64,000 nt of DNA from assembly GCA_003049465.1 (NCBI GenBank), contig PYSS01000115.1:59524-123523 (forward strand), written 5' to 3'. Shown here piece by piece: positions 33,271 to 43,589 of this stretch. A program made the position numbers and the translations under genes. Below the pieces are notes generated by a model. The model ran no database searches. It was not told the DNA's origin and was given only the letters and a program-made list of their open reading frames with translations. Source of the stretch: Magnaporthiopsis rhizophila. Its lineage: Eukaryota > Ascomycota > Sordariomycetes > Magnaporthales > Magnaporthaceae. Positions within the stretch are counted from its first letter, which is position 1; the number at the start of each line of letters is the position of its first letter.

Positions 33271-33351
33271 GCTGTCAGCAGATTCTCAACTTTGAAAGCC
33301 CGAGGCGTCTTTACCTCACCGTTTGATGGTATTGGTACCCCCTCATCTAAA
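33271..33351 (-). repeat. Dispersed repeat, copy B
   Basis: Shares AGATTCTCAA, GAAAGCCCGAGGCGTCTTTA and a CATCTAAAC end with 26794-26863 in the same orientation. No 5S sequence lies next to this copy. Confidence 0.6.
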
Positions 33352-34122
33352 CGGCCGGAAAGGCCTGAACGTTTGCGCGTCGGGTAACCGAAATCATCCC
33401 CGCAGGGACTGGGATGGGGGACGCCGCTGAGCAGCAAGTAGTCGGGGAAGCTTTCGAGACTCGAGATCTCTCGGAGCAAGAAGCCCGTTGGAGCGAACAG
33501 CTCGCCGCCATCACCGACCCGGGTTGCCTGCGTGGAAGGCGGTGCTTCGCCAACGTAATGTCTCTAGACAGAGGGAGGTAAAGCGTCACGTCTCGAGGCG
33601 ACGAGCCTTGGCCCTCGCCTCCCGTGTTGCAGATCCGTCATCGCCCGGTATAAGGAATCAGGTATGCCGCCGCCGCGGTGGCCAGGCAGCCTGCCGACCA
33701 GGAACGGCCATGGTCGTATATACATCACCGTTGACGAGTTCCGCGCGGGGTGCTCCGTGATCGGATGTGACTGTGGCCGATTTTGGTCTGGGTGTTTTCT
33801 CGTGTGAGGGGAACAGTCGCGTTGATGGTGCGTCACCGCCTTTTAATGGTTGTGACGTACATGGCAGGTATCACTTCCTGTGGGAGGGTTGAAGCGAGCG
33901 GCGTCTGCCTCGGTTCAGGGCGGGCTACTGGCGGCTACCATCTGCAGCTCATCGGACGGGTTCCTCTAGCCGTACGTCTGGTCGGGAGGGCGCATGAAGT
34001 AGCAAAACAACCGGTGTATCTGGGCCTCATAATAAGTTGATTTATACTGTCTTCCAGTCTACCTGGAGAGCTGTGCTGACTCTGGGTAGGCTCCTGGTGG
34101 GAGGTACATCGGTTGCGGGGTA
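33352..34122. other. Intergenic region
   Basis: No gene is recognised on either strand. Short frames (33488-33760, 33564-33836, 33783-34040) are without motifs. Confidence 0.5.
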
Positions 34123-34602
34123 TTAAATCTGCCCATACGCAGAGTCCCGCTTCAGCGCCTCATAGTCCGGGCAGTCCACCTGAACAATATCATGCCTATC
34201 CCCATCATCGCCCACAACGAGCGCCGTCAGCCGCCCGCCAGCGGAGCACCGCGTGTCCAGCCCGAAATGGTGCGACCCCAACTGCAGCCCGAGGCGAGAG
34301 TCGTGGCCGTAAACCACAGTCCTGACCTGAACCGCCTTGGCGGCCGCAGCATCGTCATCGTCCCTTGACCTCCTCACCAGCTCCTGCCTGCCGTCCGACT
34401 CACCCCCCTCGAGCAGCTTCTGCCGCCGGTCCCAGACTGCAAACCAGTGGTCCTCGCCCTCGTCCGGCTTGGCGCGCTCGCCGGACCAGCGCAGCGTCTC
34501 CCTGTGCAGCGCCCGGATGTTCATGACCGCCTCGGGGTCCTGCTGGTCGAGCGCCAGGCCGGGAACGAGCCCGCCGTGCGCGACGACGGTTTCGCCCCTG
34601 AA

Positions 34603-34647
<45 letters not shown>

Positions 34648-35163
34648 GCGCAGGTCTCCAATCCGCAAAATGTGCGGGCGCGATGTCAGGAATGCGAGCT
34701 GTTCTGTCGACAGGCACTCGGCGATCGCCTCTGGGCTCGAGTTCGCATAGTCCGCATCGTCGCAGGACGACTTGTTCTCTGCTGCCCGGTCTGCCTCGGC
34801 GATGGCGATGACATCGTGGTCTTGGTTCCCGCGCACGCTTGACGCGCCGATGGAGCGCAGCAGGTCGATGGCGCCAAACGTGTCGGGACCTTTGTTGACG
34901 AGGTCCCCGACGGCGACGACGTGGTCGGCCTCGGGCCGGAAGCCGACCTTGTCGAGGAGGTCTGCGAGTTTTTCGCTGCAGCCGTGGATGTCGCCGATGA
35001 AGATCAGCCGCCTGTCGCCGGTCGGGTGGTGCTTTTTGTGCAGGCTCGCGATCCTTATGTTGCTGCTATGAGAAGTCGTAACTGCTGCCGCGGCCCAGCT
35101 GGGATACAAGGCTGTGGAGGCGCAGGCTGCGGCGAGTAGGAAGAGAGCAGATGGAGAACGCAT
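34123..35163 (-). CDS. Calcineurin-like metallophosphatase (ApaH/Ppn2-like), secretory or vacuolar
   Basis: Single exon, 346 aa. Residues 1 to about 27 form a signal peptide or anchor (ALFLLAAACASTALY). The metal-site blocks of the PPP/ApaH superfamily are in order: GDIHG (57-61), GDLVNKG (86-92), GNQDH (112-116, in place of the usual GNHD/E), VVAHGGLVPG (about 190) and VVYGHDSRLG (about 290) with FGLDTRCSAGGRL. The last part is typical of the bis(5'-nucleosyl)-tetraphosphatase/Ppn2 branch. In yeast the related Ppn2 is a vacuolar endopolyphosphatase, so polyphosphate or dinucleotide hydrolysis in the secretory/vacuolar space is the best guess. Gln replaces the usual His in GNHD. A (CTG)14 microsatellite at 34604-34645 encodes a 13-Ser tract in a surface loop. 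The start is the first ATG. Confidence 0.88.
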
Positions 35164-35700
35164 GATGACGGAGAAATTCTAGCCGTTACGTTGAGAAATG
35201 GGACTAGAGCCTATGCCTTTGTATCCATTCTTGTTGCTCCCGCTGCATGTGGATTTGTGGTGAACACGTGGGGTTGACGTGGTCTGGGGCGGTACGTTGG
35301 AGTCGACAGTTCTGTTTCCCTAGCGGCAGCGCGGCTCAGCAAAACAACCGTGGCGGATAAAACGCGTGCGGCGACTGCGGTCCCGCCTGACAGCCTCCAA
35401 CGCTAGTAAATAGCAGGCCTGATTTCTGGCCTGCAGACGCCGGCTGCTCCACAGCCACCATTGCCCAGCGAATGATATCGATGCTGAAAATCGGAGGGGA
35501 GACACAGCCACGATAGTCAAGTCCTGTTGCGGATGTGTAATACCGGGCGGCAACCGGTCGCGTATATTAATAGGCCAGATACCCCCAACGGAGTTTGCAT
35601 GCACGCCATCGCCCTGATTGCTCCCATTTACCTCCCTGCCCGGCTACCTCGTCTGAGGTCCAACTTACCAAAAGTCCCCTAGCCTGCCCAGCTTGGAACT
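35164..35700. other. Divergent promoter region
   Basis: Lies between the minus-strand phosphatase and the plus-strand HeLo-like gene. No gene is recognised. A TATA-like element is at 35563. Confidence 0.5.
35563..35570 (+). promoter_or_regulatory. TATA-like element
   Basis: TATATTAA lies about 130 bp before the ATG at 35701. Sequence match only. Confidence 0.35.
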
Positions 35701-37073
35701 ATGTCAGGTTTCGAATTTGCCTCCACGACAATCGCAGCCGTCGATGTCCTTCTCAAAGCGGCCAATGCGGTTAGCATAGTGAGGGCACAAGCCGAAACAC
35801 GAGGGGTATTCGTAGCCACGAGCGAAGCGAATACACTTCTCCAAAATGTCGAGCTGGACTTGATCGGCGTGAAGAAGGCCTCTGCCAATCCGGACTTGCC
35901 CACCGAGCTTCGGGCTTTCCTGGGCGCCCTCGAGAAGACCCTGGAGGAGCTTCAAGTCCTACTCCTCAAGGTTCGGCTGGGCAAGACCGGCTGGAGGATC
36001 CGCTGGGCATTGCGAAGCGCCGAGATCAAAAATCTGGTGTTGCATCTGGACTGGCTTCGCCGACAGGGAGCTTTCATTCTCCGCGGGCCGTCTGAGAGGC
36101 CTGCCTCGGGGTCGTCGGATAGCTCGTGGGAACTCCCAGACATCGGAATCAATCCTCCTGGACCTTCTCGCACCGAACCAAACTGGTATTCCCCGTGGCA
36201 CTGCCAGAACACCCAGACATCGGCATCGCGTTGGAGGAGTACAGGCGCCATCGTGCGTCTGCACTCCCGACCAATGGCACAGATGGGGCCAGGCAGGGCG
36301 GCGAGCAACCCGCCACGTCATCGGACGAGGGCGAGACTCAAGAGATCCATGATCAGCCTGACGATGAAGAAGCAGAAAGGGCAAGGGGAGGTAGTCCTGA
36401 TGATGCTGAAGAAACCGATCCTCTGGGTGATGATTTGTCGCCTCATCCTTCATTCAACACCAGATCAGTCTTCTCCGCGAAACTCGGTCACTTTCTCGAG
36501 TCCTGGTTGGCCACGGCAATATCCACCCCGATCTGGGTACACGGACTCTATTTCGGCCTCGGGCTGCTGGCAATCATCACATGCGGCATGTCTCTCCCGT
36601 CCGGAGAAGAGGCGGTGTTTCCAGTGAAGTCGGCGGCAACGATCGACCCGGGCTTCTACTCGCTGATCTCCCAGTCGGCCCTTGGCCTCCTCGGCACCTT
36701 CACCATCGTCGTCCCTCTTGCCCGCCGCGACCGCAAGCTGTACAGCGACATACCAGTTTCGTCGCCGCCGTCCTTTAGGCTCTTTGTCGTCGTGGCGCTT
36801 CTGTGCGCGGTGGCTTCGGGGATATTGGCAGCCTGGAGCCAAAAGCTGGCGACGGTGGTCGGCTTTGTTAGCAGCACGGCGCAGCTTGTGGCTACGCTGA
36901 TGCTCATACAGGGGACCACGGACAAGATGACGGATCGCAATCGCCGGATAGAGGAGCTCGAGGTCGAGGGGATGGGCTGGCAGAGACTGTGGCAGGCTTC
37001 GAATATGGTGAGGCGTCAAGTGGCCAGGCCTGGTGTTTCGCGGGTTCGTGCTCGAGGTTTCGAGGGAGCTTGA
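35701..37073 (+). CDS. HeLo-like N-terminal domain protein with C-terminal transmembrane helices
   Basis: From ATG 35701 the first frame encodes an all-helical start (MSGFEFASTTIAAVDVLLKA, then a heptad-like stretch to residue about 145). This resembles the N-terminal domains of fungal STAND/HET signalling proteins (Helo-like). A second frame, from about 36123 to the TGA at 37073, encodes an acidic linker (ATSSDEGETQ...DDEEAERARGG). It then encodes four hydrophobic helices between about 36525 and 36915 and a basic tail. The two frames must be joined between 36123 and about 36300. One canonical solution is a 44-nt intron 36253-36296 (GTGCGT...GGCAG), which restores the frame; a one-base deletion would do so too. 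No nucleotide-binding domain is present. A role in membrane signalling or cell-death-type responses is inference from the N-terminus only. Confidence 0.55.
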
Positions 37074-38088
37074 TACCTCGTATTGATCTCCCCCGGCAGC
37101 ACCATCCAACGCTCCGCACTGCCGGGACTCGTCAAGGTATACACGCTCAAATCGCGCTTGGCGCCAGCGGTCATTGCCAAAGCCAGCGATGCCGCCGCCG
37201 GGGACAGTATGCCACGGTGACGCCAGTCGGACATGTGACGCGTCTCGGGCAGTAAAGTACCGGAGGCCGACAGAGAGCTTGCCGCCTAGTACAGCAAGGG
37301 ACTCACTCCAGAAGAAGAGGCGGGCTTTTCCGGAAGACGGAAGTGGTCCTGGCGCCCTTGTGTGTGGTTAGCGTAACGCTTGGTGAAGTAGGTCTCGACG
37401 GCCTCGGCGGCACTTTATAACTTCCGTCGGGATGCGATCTTGCATGGGAGGGCTAAATATTCCTGGGTTAGCAGTGCTTTATATATCCATACAAATTGTT
37501 CTCCAGCCATTTTGCCTGATTGCTGGCAAACGAGTCTAGCAACTCCAAGTTTGGTAGGGGGGATACCCAAAAAAAAAAAAACAAAAAAAAAAACCCCATG
37601 GGTTGACCCAAAACCCAAAACCCAAACCGAAAACGGATTATTACTAGATGGCGTCCTTAAAATAACCACATTTTCGGGCAATACGCTGGATACAAGGCTG
37701 CGATTCACTCCGGAAGAAGGATCAGGATTACAAGTTATCCAGGACTGTTTTGGCCGGGGAACCTCCTACGCCACAAGACGAATGGAATTTCCCAGTTTTC
37801 ACCTGCTGTATCAATATCCTTTTCTATGGGATTCGGGACGAGCACCGCCAAGAGACTCGCTGATAGATATTATGCCTCTGTCTGCAACACCCCACCTAGC
37901 CGCGGCTGGATTAGGAAGTTCTTGTGTAAGTGCCTCCATTATTATATCCGGAGTTGCTACCCTTCACAAACCGAGAGAACCTCTCAGTGTCGCTGAAAGC
38001 TACAATAATCGGTCCTACATCGAGACTAGCGGAGAAATCGAACATAAGCCTCAAACGCCACACAAAAGAGACAGGATTCGTATCGCTT
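37074..38088. other. Intergenic region before the biosynthetic cluster
   Basis: No gene is recognised. A-rich low-complexity sequence with an AAAACCC-type pattern lies at 37568-37635. The long plus frame at 37440-38120 starts on TTG and crosses this tract; I do not support it. The minus strand just beyond the C-A gene stop contains no PCP-like motif. Confidence 0.5.
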
Positions 38089-41000
38089 CTAAACGGTATT
38101 GGCCTTCAGCCACCGCTTAACAGCCCCGCGGTCCACCTTGTACGACGCCGTTCTGGGCAGCTGCTCGATGGCGACCCACGCCGACGGCACCTGCTCAGCG
38201 GGCAGATGAGACGCCACGTACTCCCGTATCCCCGCGAGTCTCCGGTCCGCGACGCCAGGCTGCCCATCCTCCAGGCTCACGACCCCGGCGAGCGCCGTCC
38301 GGCCCGCCGCGATCCTGGACACCACCGCCGCCTCGCGCACCAGATTGGACGCGGAGATGACGGCCTCGATCTGCTCAAGCTGCACCGTCGACCGCCGCTG
38401 GGCCGCGCCAACGACCGTGACGCAGTTGTCCGAACGGCCGAGCAGCTGGATGCTGGGAGCTGCGCTCTCCAGGTCGTAGCGACCCAGGTCTCCAGTGCGG
38501 AAGAAGAAGCGCGGGTTGTTGTTCTTCTCCTGACCCCGGGTTGCTGCGGCCCAGCGGGGCGCCGAAATGAAACTGGCCTTGCTCGCCCTGATGCCGTCGT
38601 CGCTCAAATAGCGATGAGCAGCAGCCAGCCCTGGGCCCTCGATTACCAGCTCGCCCACGCCGCCGAGCGGCGCCAGCCGGTCGATGTTGGAAGGATTGAC
38701 GATCCAGACGGCACAGCCGACCGGCCGTCCTACGCTTGTATCGCTGCCCGATCCATAGTTGCTTTCTTCACCGATGTGGCCGCCTTCGTCTTGGACTTCA
38801 GCCACTGTGCTGACGACACAGGCCTCGGTGGCGCCCCAACCAACAAAGAGTCGTCGGCCAGGCGTGCTCCACCGTTCGCGGATCTCGTCGGTCACGCGGT
38901 CGCCGGTGGCGAGCACGGAACGGAGACCCGGGACCGCGTCTGGGGAGAGACGACTCAGGATATGGGGATGCAAGATAGCCCAGTTCACGTCAGCCGAGGC
39001 CACAAACGCGGACAGGCGGGGGACGTCGCCGGCGGACCGCACCGTCGGACCGACACAGAGGCAGCCGCCGAAGCCGAGAGCCCCAAACGTCTCGAGCACG
39101 CTCATGCCCGTCGCCAGCGGCGCCGACTGCAGCATCCGACAGCCCGGTCCCCAGCCTAGGCGCTCTGCCAGCAAGGCGAGCGTGCAAGTGAGGTTGGCGT
39201 GGGTCGGCGCGACCGCCCTGGCGGGGGCTGTGATGCCGCTGGTGGAGATGATGCAGGCGACGTCGTCAGGGGTGGATTCTTCTTTCTCTTCCACGCCGCC
39301 GCTGCCATCGACAGAATCCAGCAGGGGCCCGCCGCCCGGGATCTGCCCATCTCCATCTCCGAGAGTCAGCACGTGCTCTGCCATCCCGACAGACCGCGCA
39401 TGCTCCGCGACGGAGGTCAGAGCGATCCGGACGCCCGCGGCAGCGAGATACGCCTTCTTGCGGTCGTACTCTTTCTCGCACAAGTTCACGGGCACGTACG
39501 CGGCACCAGCCTTGAGGATCCCCAGAACAGCCACGGCGGCCCAGGCGGACGGCTCGGACAGCACGCCGACGCGGGAGCCCCTCCGCACGCCGAGGCGCCG
39601 CAGCTGCCCGGCGAGGCGACAGGCCAGCCCGTCCAGCGCGGCGTACGTCAGCTCCCCCGCCGCGACGGCGTGCGGGCGCTCTCTGGCCTGCGCCTCGAAC
39701 AAGGCGTGGAGTAGGGTCGGCGGCGATGCTAGGCGGACGGCGCCGTCGTTCCAGCGGGCAATCTCTGCCGCGGCGTCCGGGTTGAGCAGCGGCAGGGCGT
39801 CAAGCCTGGTCTCCGGGGCCGCCTCGGTCAGGAGACGCAGCGAGTGCTCGAGCTGGGCGAGGACGCGCGCCAGCGTGCGCCGGCCCATGACCTCGGCGTC
39901 GGAGCGCGTCCAGAGCGCGACGCCGTCGATGCGGATCCCGAAGACGAGCTGCAGCGGGTGCGAGCCGCGCACCCACACAACGCGGTCTAGCTTGACTTGG
40001 TCAGCGCCGTTGCCGTCGGTGCCGTTACTATCGCCGCTCTCACGCTGCTGCTGCTGCTGCTGCTGCTGCTGCCCTTCAGCTTCTGACTTGGCCGTGGTGA
40101 TGCCGTCAGCCGCGACGGGGCGGACGTTGACGAGGGCTGTGAAAGCCGCCGCTGTCGTCGCCGCAACCCCACCGCCGGCCAGCTGCGCGATACGTTCCGG
40201 CCCGCAGTGCAGCAGCGCCGGGTCCTGGCGCAGGAGCTCGCGCAGGGCCGCGGCGCGGTCGCGCACCAGGCGGCCGACGGTGGTGGTGCGCCACGGCAGC
40301 ACGGCCTGGACGGGCACCTCGGCGAGCGTGGGGCCCAGCGTCTTCTCGAGGCCTCCCGGCAAGGGCGGCGACCGACCGGAAAGCACGCAACCGTAGACCA
40401 CGGCCTCGCTCCTCCCGGACAGCACCGACGCCGTCAGCGCCCAGGCGGCCTCGATGAAGAAGGGCAAGTGCAGCTGCGGGACCGTGCCGTCCGCCACGCG
40501 CGGCAACGCGATCCGTTGCTCCGGCTCGGCCACGATGCGGTGGTGGCGGCGGGCTGTGGCCGAGTATGCCGGAGGCGGGAAGATGGCGACGGCGGACGCT
40601 CCCACCTGGAAACGGCTTCCCCAGAAGACGCGGGCGGCAGCCTCGTCATCAAGAGCGAGACACCGGGCCACGAAGCTGCTGAAGGCCGGTCTGGGCACGG
40701 GGGCGTGTCCGAAATACATGGACGGCAGGTCCACATCCAGCAGCGTCGTGATGGACCAGTAGTCCATGACGGCGTGGTGGACCGACGCGATCCACGTCCG
40801 GCCGACGAAGACGGTCCGGAACAGCGGCCGCCCTAGGCCCATGGGCTCGGCGCCGACGCCGTCTTCAATGTAGAGGCGAACCTCGTCCTCCTCCGTCTTG
40901 CCGCCTCCGTCGCCCACCGCTCGGCGGGCCACCACATGCTCCCCCGCCAGCACGGCCTGGACAATCTCCCGACCATCACTGCCGCCCTTGCCGACGTCCA

Positions 41001-41265
41001 AGGGCACTAGCCGCGTACGCAGCACGCCGTTGGCCGCGACGACGTCCCGGACCGCGACGCAGAAGCGGTCGATATCGGCGCCCGGCCCGAAGCGGACGAC
41101 AAAGTGCAGCACCTCGTCGCGGCCGGCGCGTATCATCTCCAGCTGCATGGGCGTGCAGCTGTACACGTCCTCGACGCGGCCCGGCGGCGCGCACCGGGAC
41201 GCGACCTGGGCGACTTGGCTGTCGCTCAGGTCCCTCACCGACGTGATGATGGTTCTTGGCGGCAT
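38089..41265 (-). CDS. Free-standing NRPS-like enzyme, condensation-adenylation (C-A), no carrier domain
   Basis: Single exon, 1,058 aa. The condensation domain (about 29-480) starts with VEDVYSCTPMQ and has the catalytic HHAVMDY (HHxxxD) near residue 167. A linker with nine Gln from a CTG microsatellite (40045-40071) interrupts its C-terminal half. The adenylation domain (about 515-1050) has AAYVPVNL (A2), an aberrant A3 loop IISTSGITAPARAV near 671 (the usual second Thr-Gly and Lys are altered), GWGATEACV (A5, about 805), FRTGDLGRYD (A7, about 921), LLGRSDN (A8) and SYKVDR with the A10 Lys near 1043. The stop follows directly, and no LGGDSL-type PCP or TE exists downstream. It may activate an acid and couple it to the PKS-bound chain in trans, but the damaged A3 loop leaves adenylation doubtful. 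The neighbouring PKS lacks any release domain, so the two plausibly cooperate. Confidence 0.88.
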   Translation of the reverse strand: MPPRTIITSVRDLSDSQVAQVASRCAPPGRVEDVYSCTPMQLEMIRAGRDEVLHFVVRFGPGADIDRFCVAVRDVVAANGVLRTRLVPLDVGKGGSDGREIVQAVLAGEHVVARRAVGDGGGKTEEDEVRLYIEDGVGAEPMGLGRPLFRTVFVGRTWIASVHHAVMDYWSITTLLDVDLPSMYFGHAPVPRPAFSSFVARCLALDDEAAARVFWGSRFQVGASAVAIFPPPAYSATARRHHRIVAEPEQRIALPRVADGTVPQLHLPFFIEAAWALTASVLSGRSEAVVYGCVLSGRSPPLPGGLEKTLGPTLAEVPVQAVLPWRTTTVGRLVRDRAAALRELLRQDPALLHCGPERIAQLAGGGVAATTAAAFTALVNVRPVAADGITTAKSEAEGQQQQQQQQQRESGDSNGTDGNGADQVKLDRVVWVRGSHPLQLVFGIRIDGVALWTRSDAEVMGRRTLARVLAQLEHSLRLLTEAAPETRLDALPLLNPDAAAEIARWNDGAVRLASPPTLLHALFEAQARERPHAVAAGELTYAALDGLACRLAGQLRRLGVRRGSRVGVLSEPSAWAAVAVLGILKAGAAYVPVNLCEKEYDRKKAYLAAAGVRIALTSVAEHARSVGMAEHVLTLGDGDGQIPGGGPLLDSVDGSGGVEEKEESTPDDVACIISTSGITAPARAVAPTHANLTCTLALLAERLGWGPGCRMLQSAPLATGMSVLETFGALGFGGCLCVGPTVRSAGDVPRLSAFVASADVNWAILHPHILSRLSPDAVPGLRSVLATGDRVTDEIRERWSTPGRRLFVGWGATEACVVSTVAEVQDEGGHIGEESNYGSGSDTSVGRPVGCAVWIVNPSNIDRLAPLGGVGELVIEGPGLAAAHRYLSDDGIRASKASFISAPRWAAATRGQEKNNNPRFFFRTGDLGRYDLESAAPSIQLLGRSDNCVTVVGAAQRRSTVQLEQIEAVISASNLVREAAVVSRIAAGRTALAGVVSLEDGQPGVADRRLAGIREYVASHLPAEQVPSAWVAIEQLPRTASYKVDRGAVKRWLKANTV

Positions 41266-42159
41266 GGTTTGTTGGCTCTTCTCTGTTTAATTTCCGGCTG
41301 GACGTGTGATATGATTTGTTCGTGGTGATTACATAGAGTAGACAGCAGCTGCGTAGGTGCTGCCGAGGTGGGTTGATCTCACCCAAATATTTGTCACTTC
41401 CCCAGGACTGAATGTGCAAGATCAAAGAAAAAGGGTGTGTGTGCATGTGCCGGACTTGAGCCAGTCCGCCATCTCCCCGCCTCTCTGGCCAAAGAGGAAG
41501 TTCCGTAGTCAGGTTAACATCATAGGCAAATAGCAACAGATGAAGATCCGCAGCCCGACATGAATATCATGCAAGTGATGGTCAAGAAACAGGGTCGGTT
41601 AAAGCCCGTTGGTCATCTATATCTGCACTTCTCTCGGCCGGCCTGTTTTCTTTTGCCTTGGCAGAGAGAATACGAGATACTCGACTTGTTCCATCTGATA
41701 TCAGAAAGGCTGAAAGAGGCAACCTTTGCGCCGTTGCATTGATCTAATAATTAAAACAAGAAGGAGGGGGCGGTAGGTCAAATCTGCGAGGCTGCATGTA
41801 GTAGATACCTTGTAGGTACTTCCCCTACAAATATAACAACCTGCCCTCGCGTAGACAAAGGAAGCAGGCAGCCATATTCAGCCGCAGAAAAGATAACGAG
41901 AAGATGAAACCCCCATGATTTTCCGGCGATTAGAGTCCTCCATCCAGCTTCCATCTTCGCTACCCCCAAAACAAATACCGTTGCGACCCCTCCCATATGT
42001 GCCCCTTATCCGACCAGTCTCCGTCAGGCATGTAGAAAGTCGCGACCTTGATGGCCCTGCCTGCTTCCCCCACCGCAGCCTTGGCAACAAACCTCACTAT
42101 GTAGGATCGTATCGCATGTGCCGAGCCCGCGCGGGGGCAAACAGGCTGGGTAGAGGAGT
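41266..42159. other. Intergenic region within the cluster
   Basis: Promoter side of the C-A gene and 3' flank of the RTA1 gene. No gene is recognised. A TACCTTGTAGGTACTTCC element lies near 41807. Confidence 0.5.
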
Positions 42160-43589
42160 TTAGGTTGCGCGAGCGGGGTTTATGGGGGCCGAGGACTCGG
42201 TGCGGGGGCGATTGACGTTGTTGTTGGCTCCGTGGTTGCGGCTGTGGAGCTCGGACAGCTCCTGAAAGCCGGCATCCGCCTGGTGTCCCTTCTTGCGGGG
42301 AAACAGGAGGCCAAAGGCCAGGAGGTTGGCGACCTTGGCCCAGGTCGGCCGGCTGTCGACCACCTTGGTGCCCTCCACCTCTGCGCCCTCGCGGGTGAGG
42401 TAGATGTTATGGGACCGGGGCAGGTACCTGCCCGGGTGCCAGACGTTCCAGAGGAGCGAGTTGAGGAGCATGAGGGTCGCCTCGAAGATGTAAAAGTAGA
42501 CCTCGTAGCGCAGGATCGGGCTCAGGGCCCGGAGCGCCTCCATGCTGTCCAGCTTCACCTTGGTCTGGCCCGTGTGCTCGACGAGGCGGTAGATGCAGCG
42601 GACGAAGATGAGCGCCATGCTGGCGTAGAGGGTGGGCAGCACCACCTTGACGGCTCGGGACCGAGACGGCAGGTTGTCGGCGCGGACGCAGCGCCTGTGG
42701 AAGATGACGGCGACCGAGACGAAAAGGGTAATCAGCCCGATCTGGATCGAGATGGCGGCCAGGATGAGGGCCTGGCCCCTGCCCTGCGTGTTGCTGCTCG
42801 AGGTCGGGTTGGCCGCCAGGGCGACGCCGAGGGCGTTGAGCAGCTCGACGACGGCCATCACCCCGCCGAAGATGGCGAGGACACGGTTCGGGTTGATGGG
42901 CGCCAAGTGCGGCACGTAGTAGAAGATGCGGCCCAGAACATGGTAATTTGCCAGCTCGAGGAGGGGTCTGTTTTTGCCGCCATCGCGTATATGTTACCCC
43001 CACGTCGATACCCCTCTCTGGTTAGCCATTCACAAACCCGTAAACCATTGACTGAAGTTTACCCGGCTGCATATGCTACTTACGGGCATACAAAGATAAA
43101 CACCTGGCTGAGGACGAAGACGAGCAGCGGCGACTTGTCCGAGGGGTTGTAGATGTAGTGGTGGGAACCGTAGGCGCGGAGAGCGTAGCCGACCATGAAG
43201 AGGACGGCGCAGAAGGGGTGGAGGCCAATCAACTTCCAGGCACGGTAGCGGCTGCGGTTGTGTTGTCAAGATGCAATGCAACATTGAATGAACTCCCGGG
43301 TCAGAAAGGATCGTCATCCACTATGGGAGAGGTTGCGGGTGCGTGGGGGAGGTGGGACCTACTAGCACTGCCAAATGTGGAAGACGGCCGAGACTGCAAA
43401 TGCGGCAGCGAAGAAGATTGGCGCACCCTGGTTCGGCGCGTAGACGTACAAGCTGTACAGGACTAGGGAGGCACGTGGCTCGCTGTCAGCCAATGTGCAG
43501 TGCAGGGCGGGCGGAGGAGAGGAAGCTTGGCAATATTGGACATCATGATGGCCCGGGTCTCTACACCCACCTGGCTCCCCGAGCGACAT
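42160..43589 (-). CDS. RTA1-family seven-transmembrane protein
   Basis: Four exons: 43589-43571 (19 nt), 43462-43363, 43251-43084 and 42967-42160. Phases 1, 2 and 2 are all consistent, and the product is 364 aa. The N-terminus MSLGEP leads into VLYSLYVYAPNQGAPIFFAA, the usual RTA1 opening (Y.P....A..F...F). Family landmarks are GYALRAYG, PLLELANYHVLGRIFYYV, RCIYRLVEHTGQ and EVYFYIFEATLMLLNSLLWN-VWHPGRYLP. The C-terminus is polar and cytoplasmic. RTA1/RSB1 proteins sit in the plasma membrane and are linked to lipid translocation and to resistance against membrane-active compounds. In this cluster it may protect the producer or aid export; that is inference from position. The tiny first exon is supported by the clean donor and by the family N-terminus. 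Confidence 0.92.

Noticed and set aside
37440..38120. 226-codon plus-strand frame
   Set aside because: It starts on TTG, runs through poly-A and AAAACCC low-complexity sequence and has no motif.
38759..40396. 545-codon plus-strand frame opposite the C-A gene
   Set aside because: It is antisense to clear C and A domain motifs; Ser/Arg-rich shadow.
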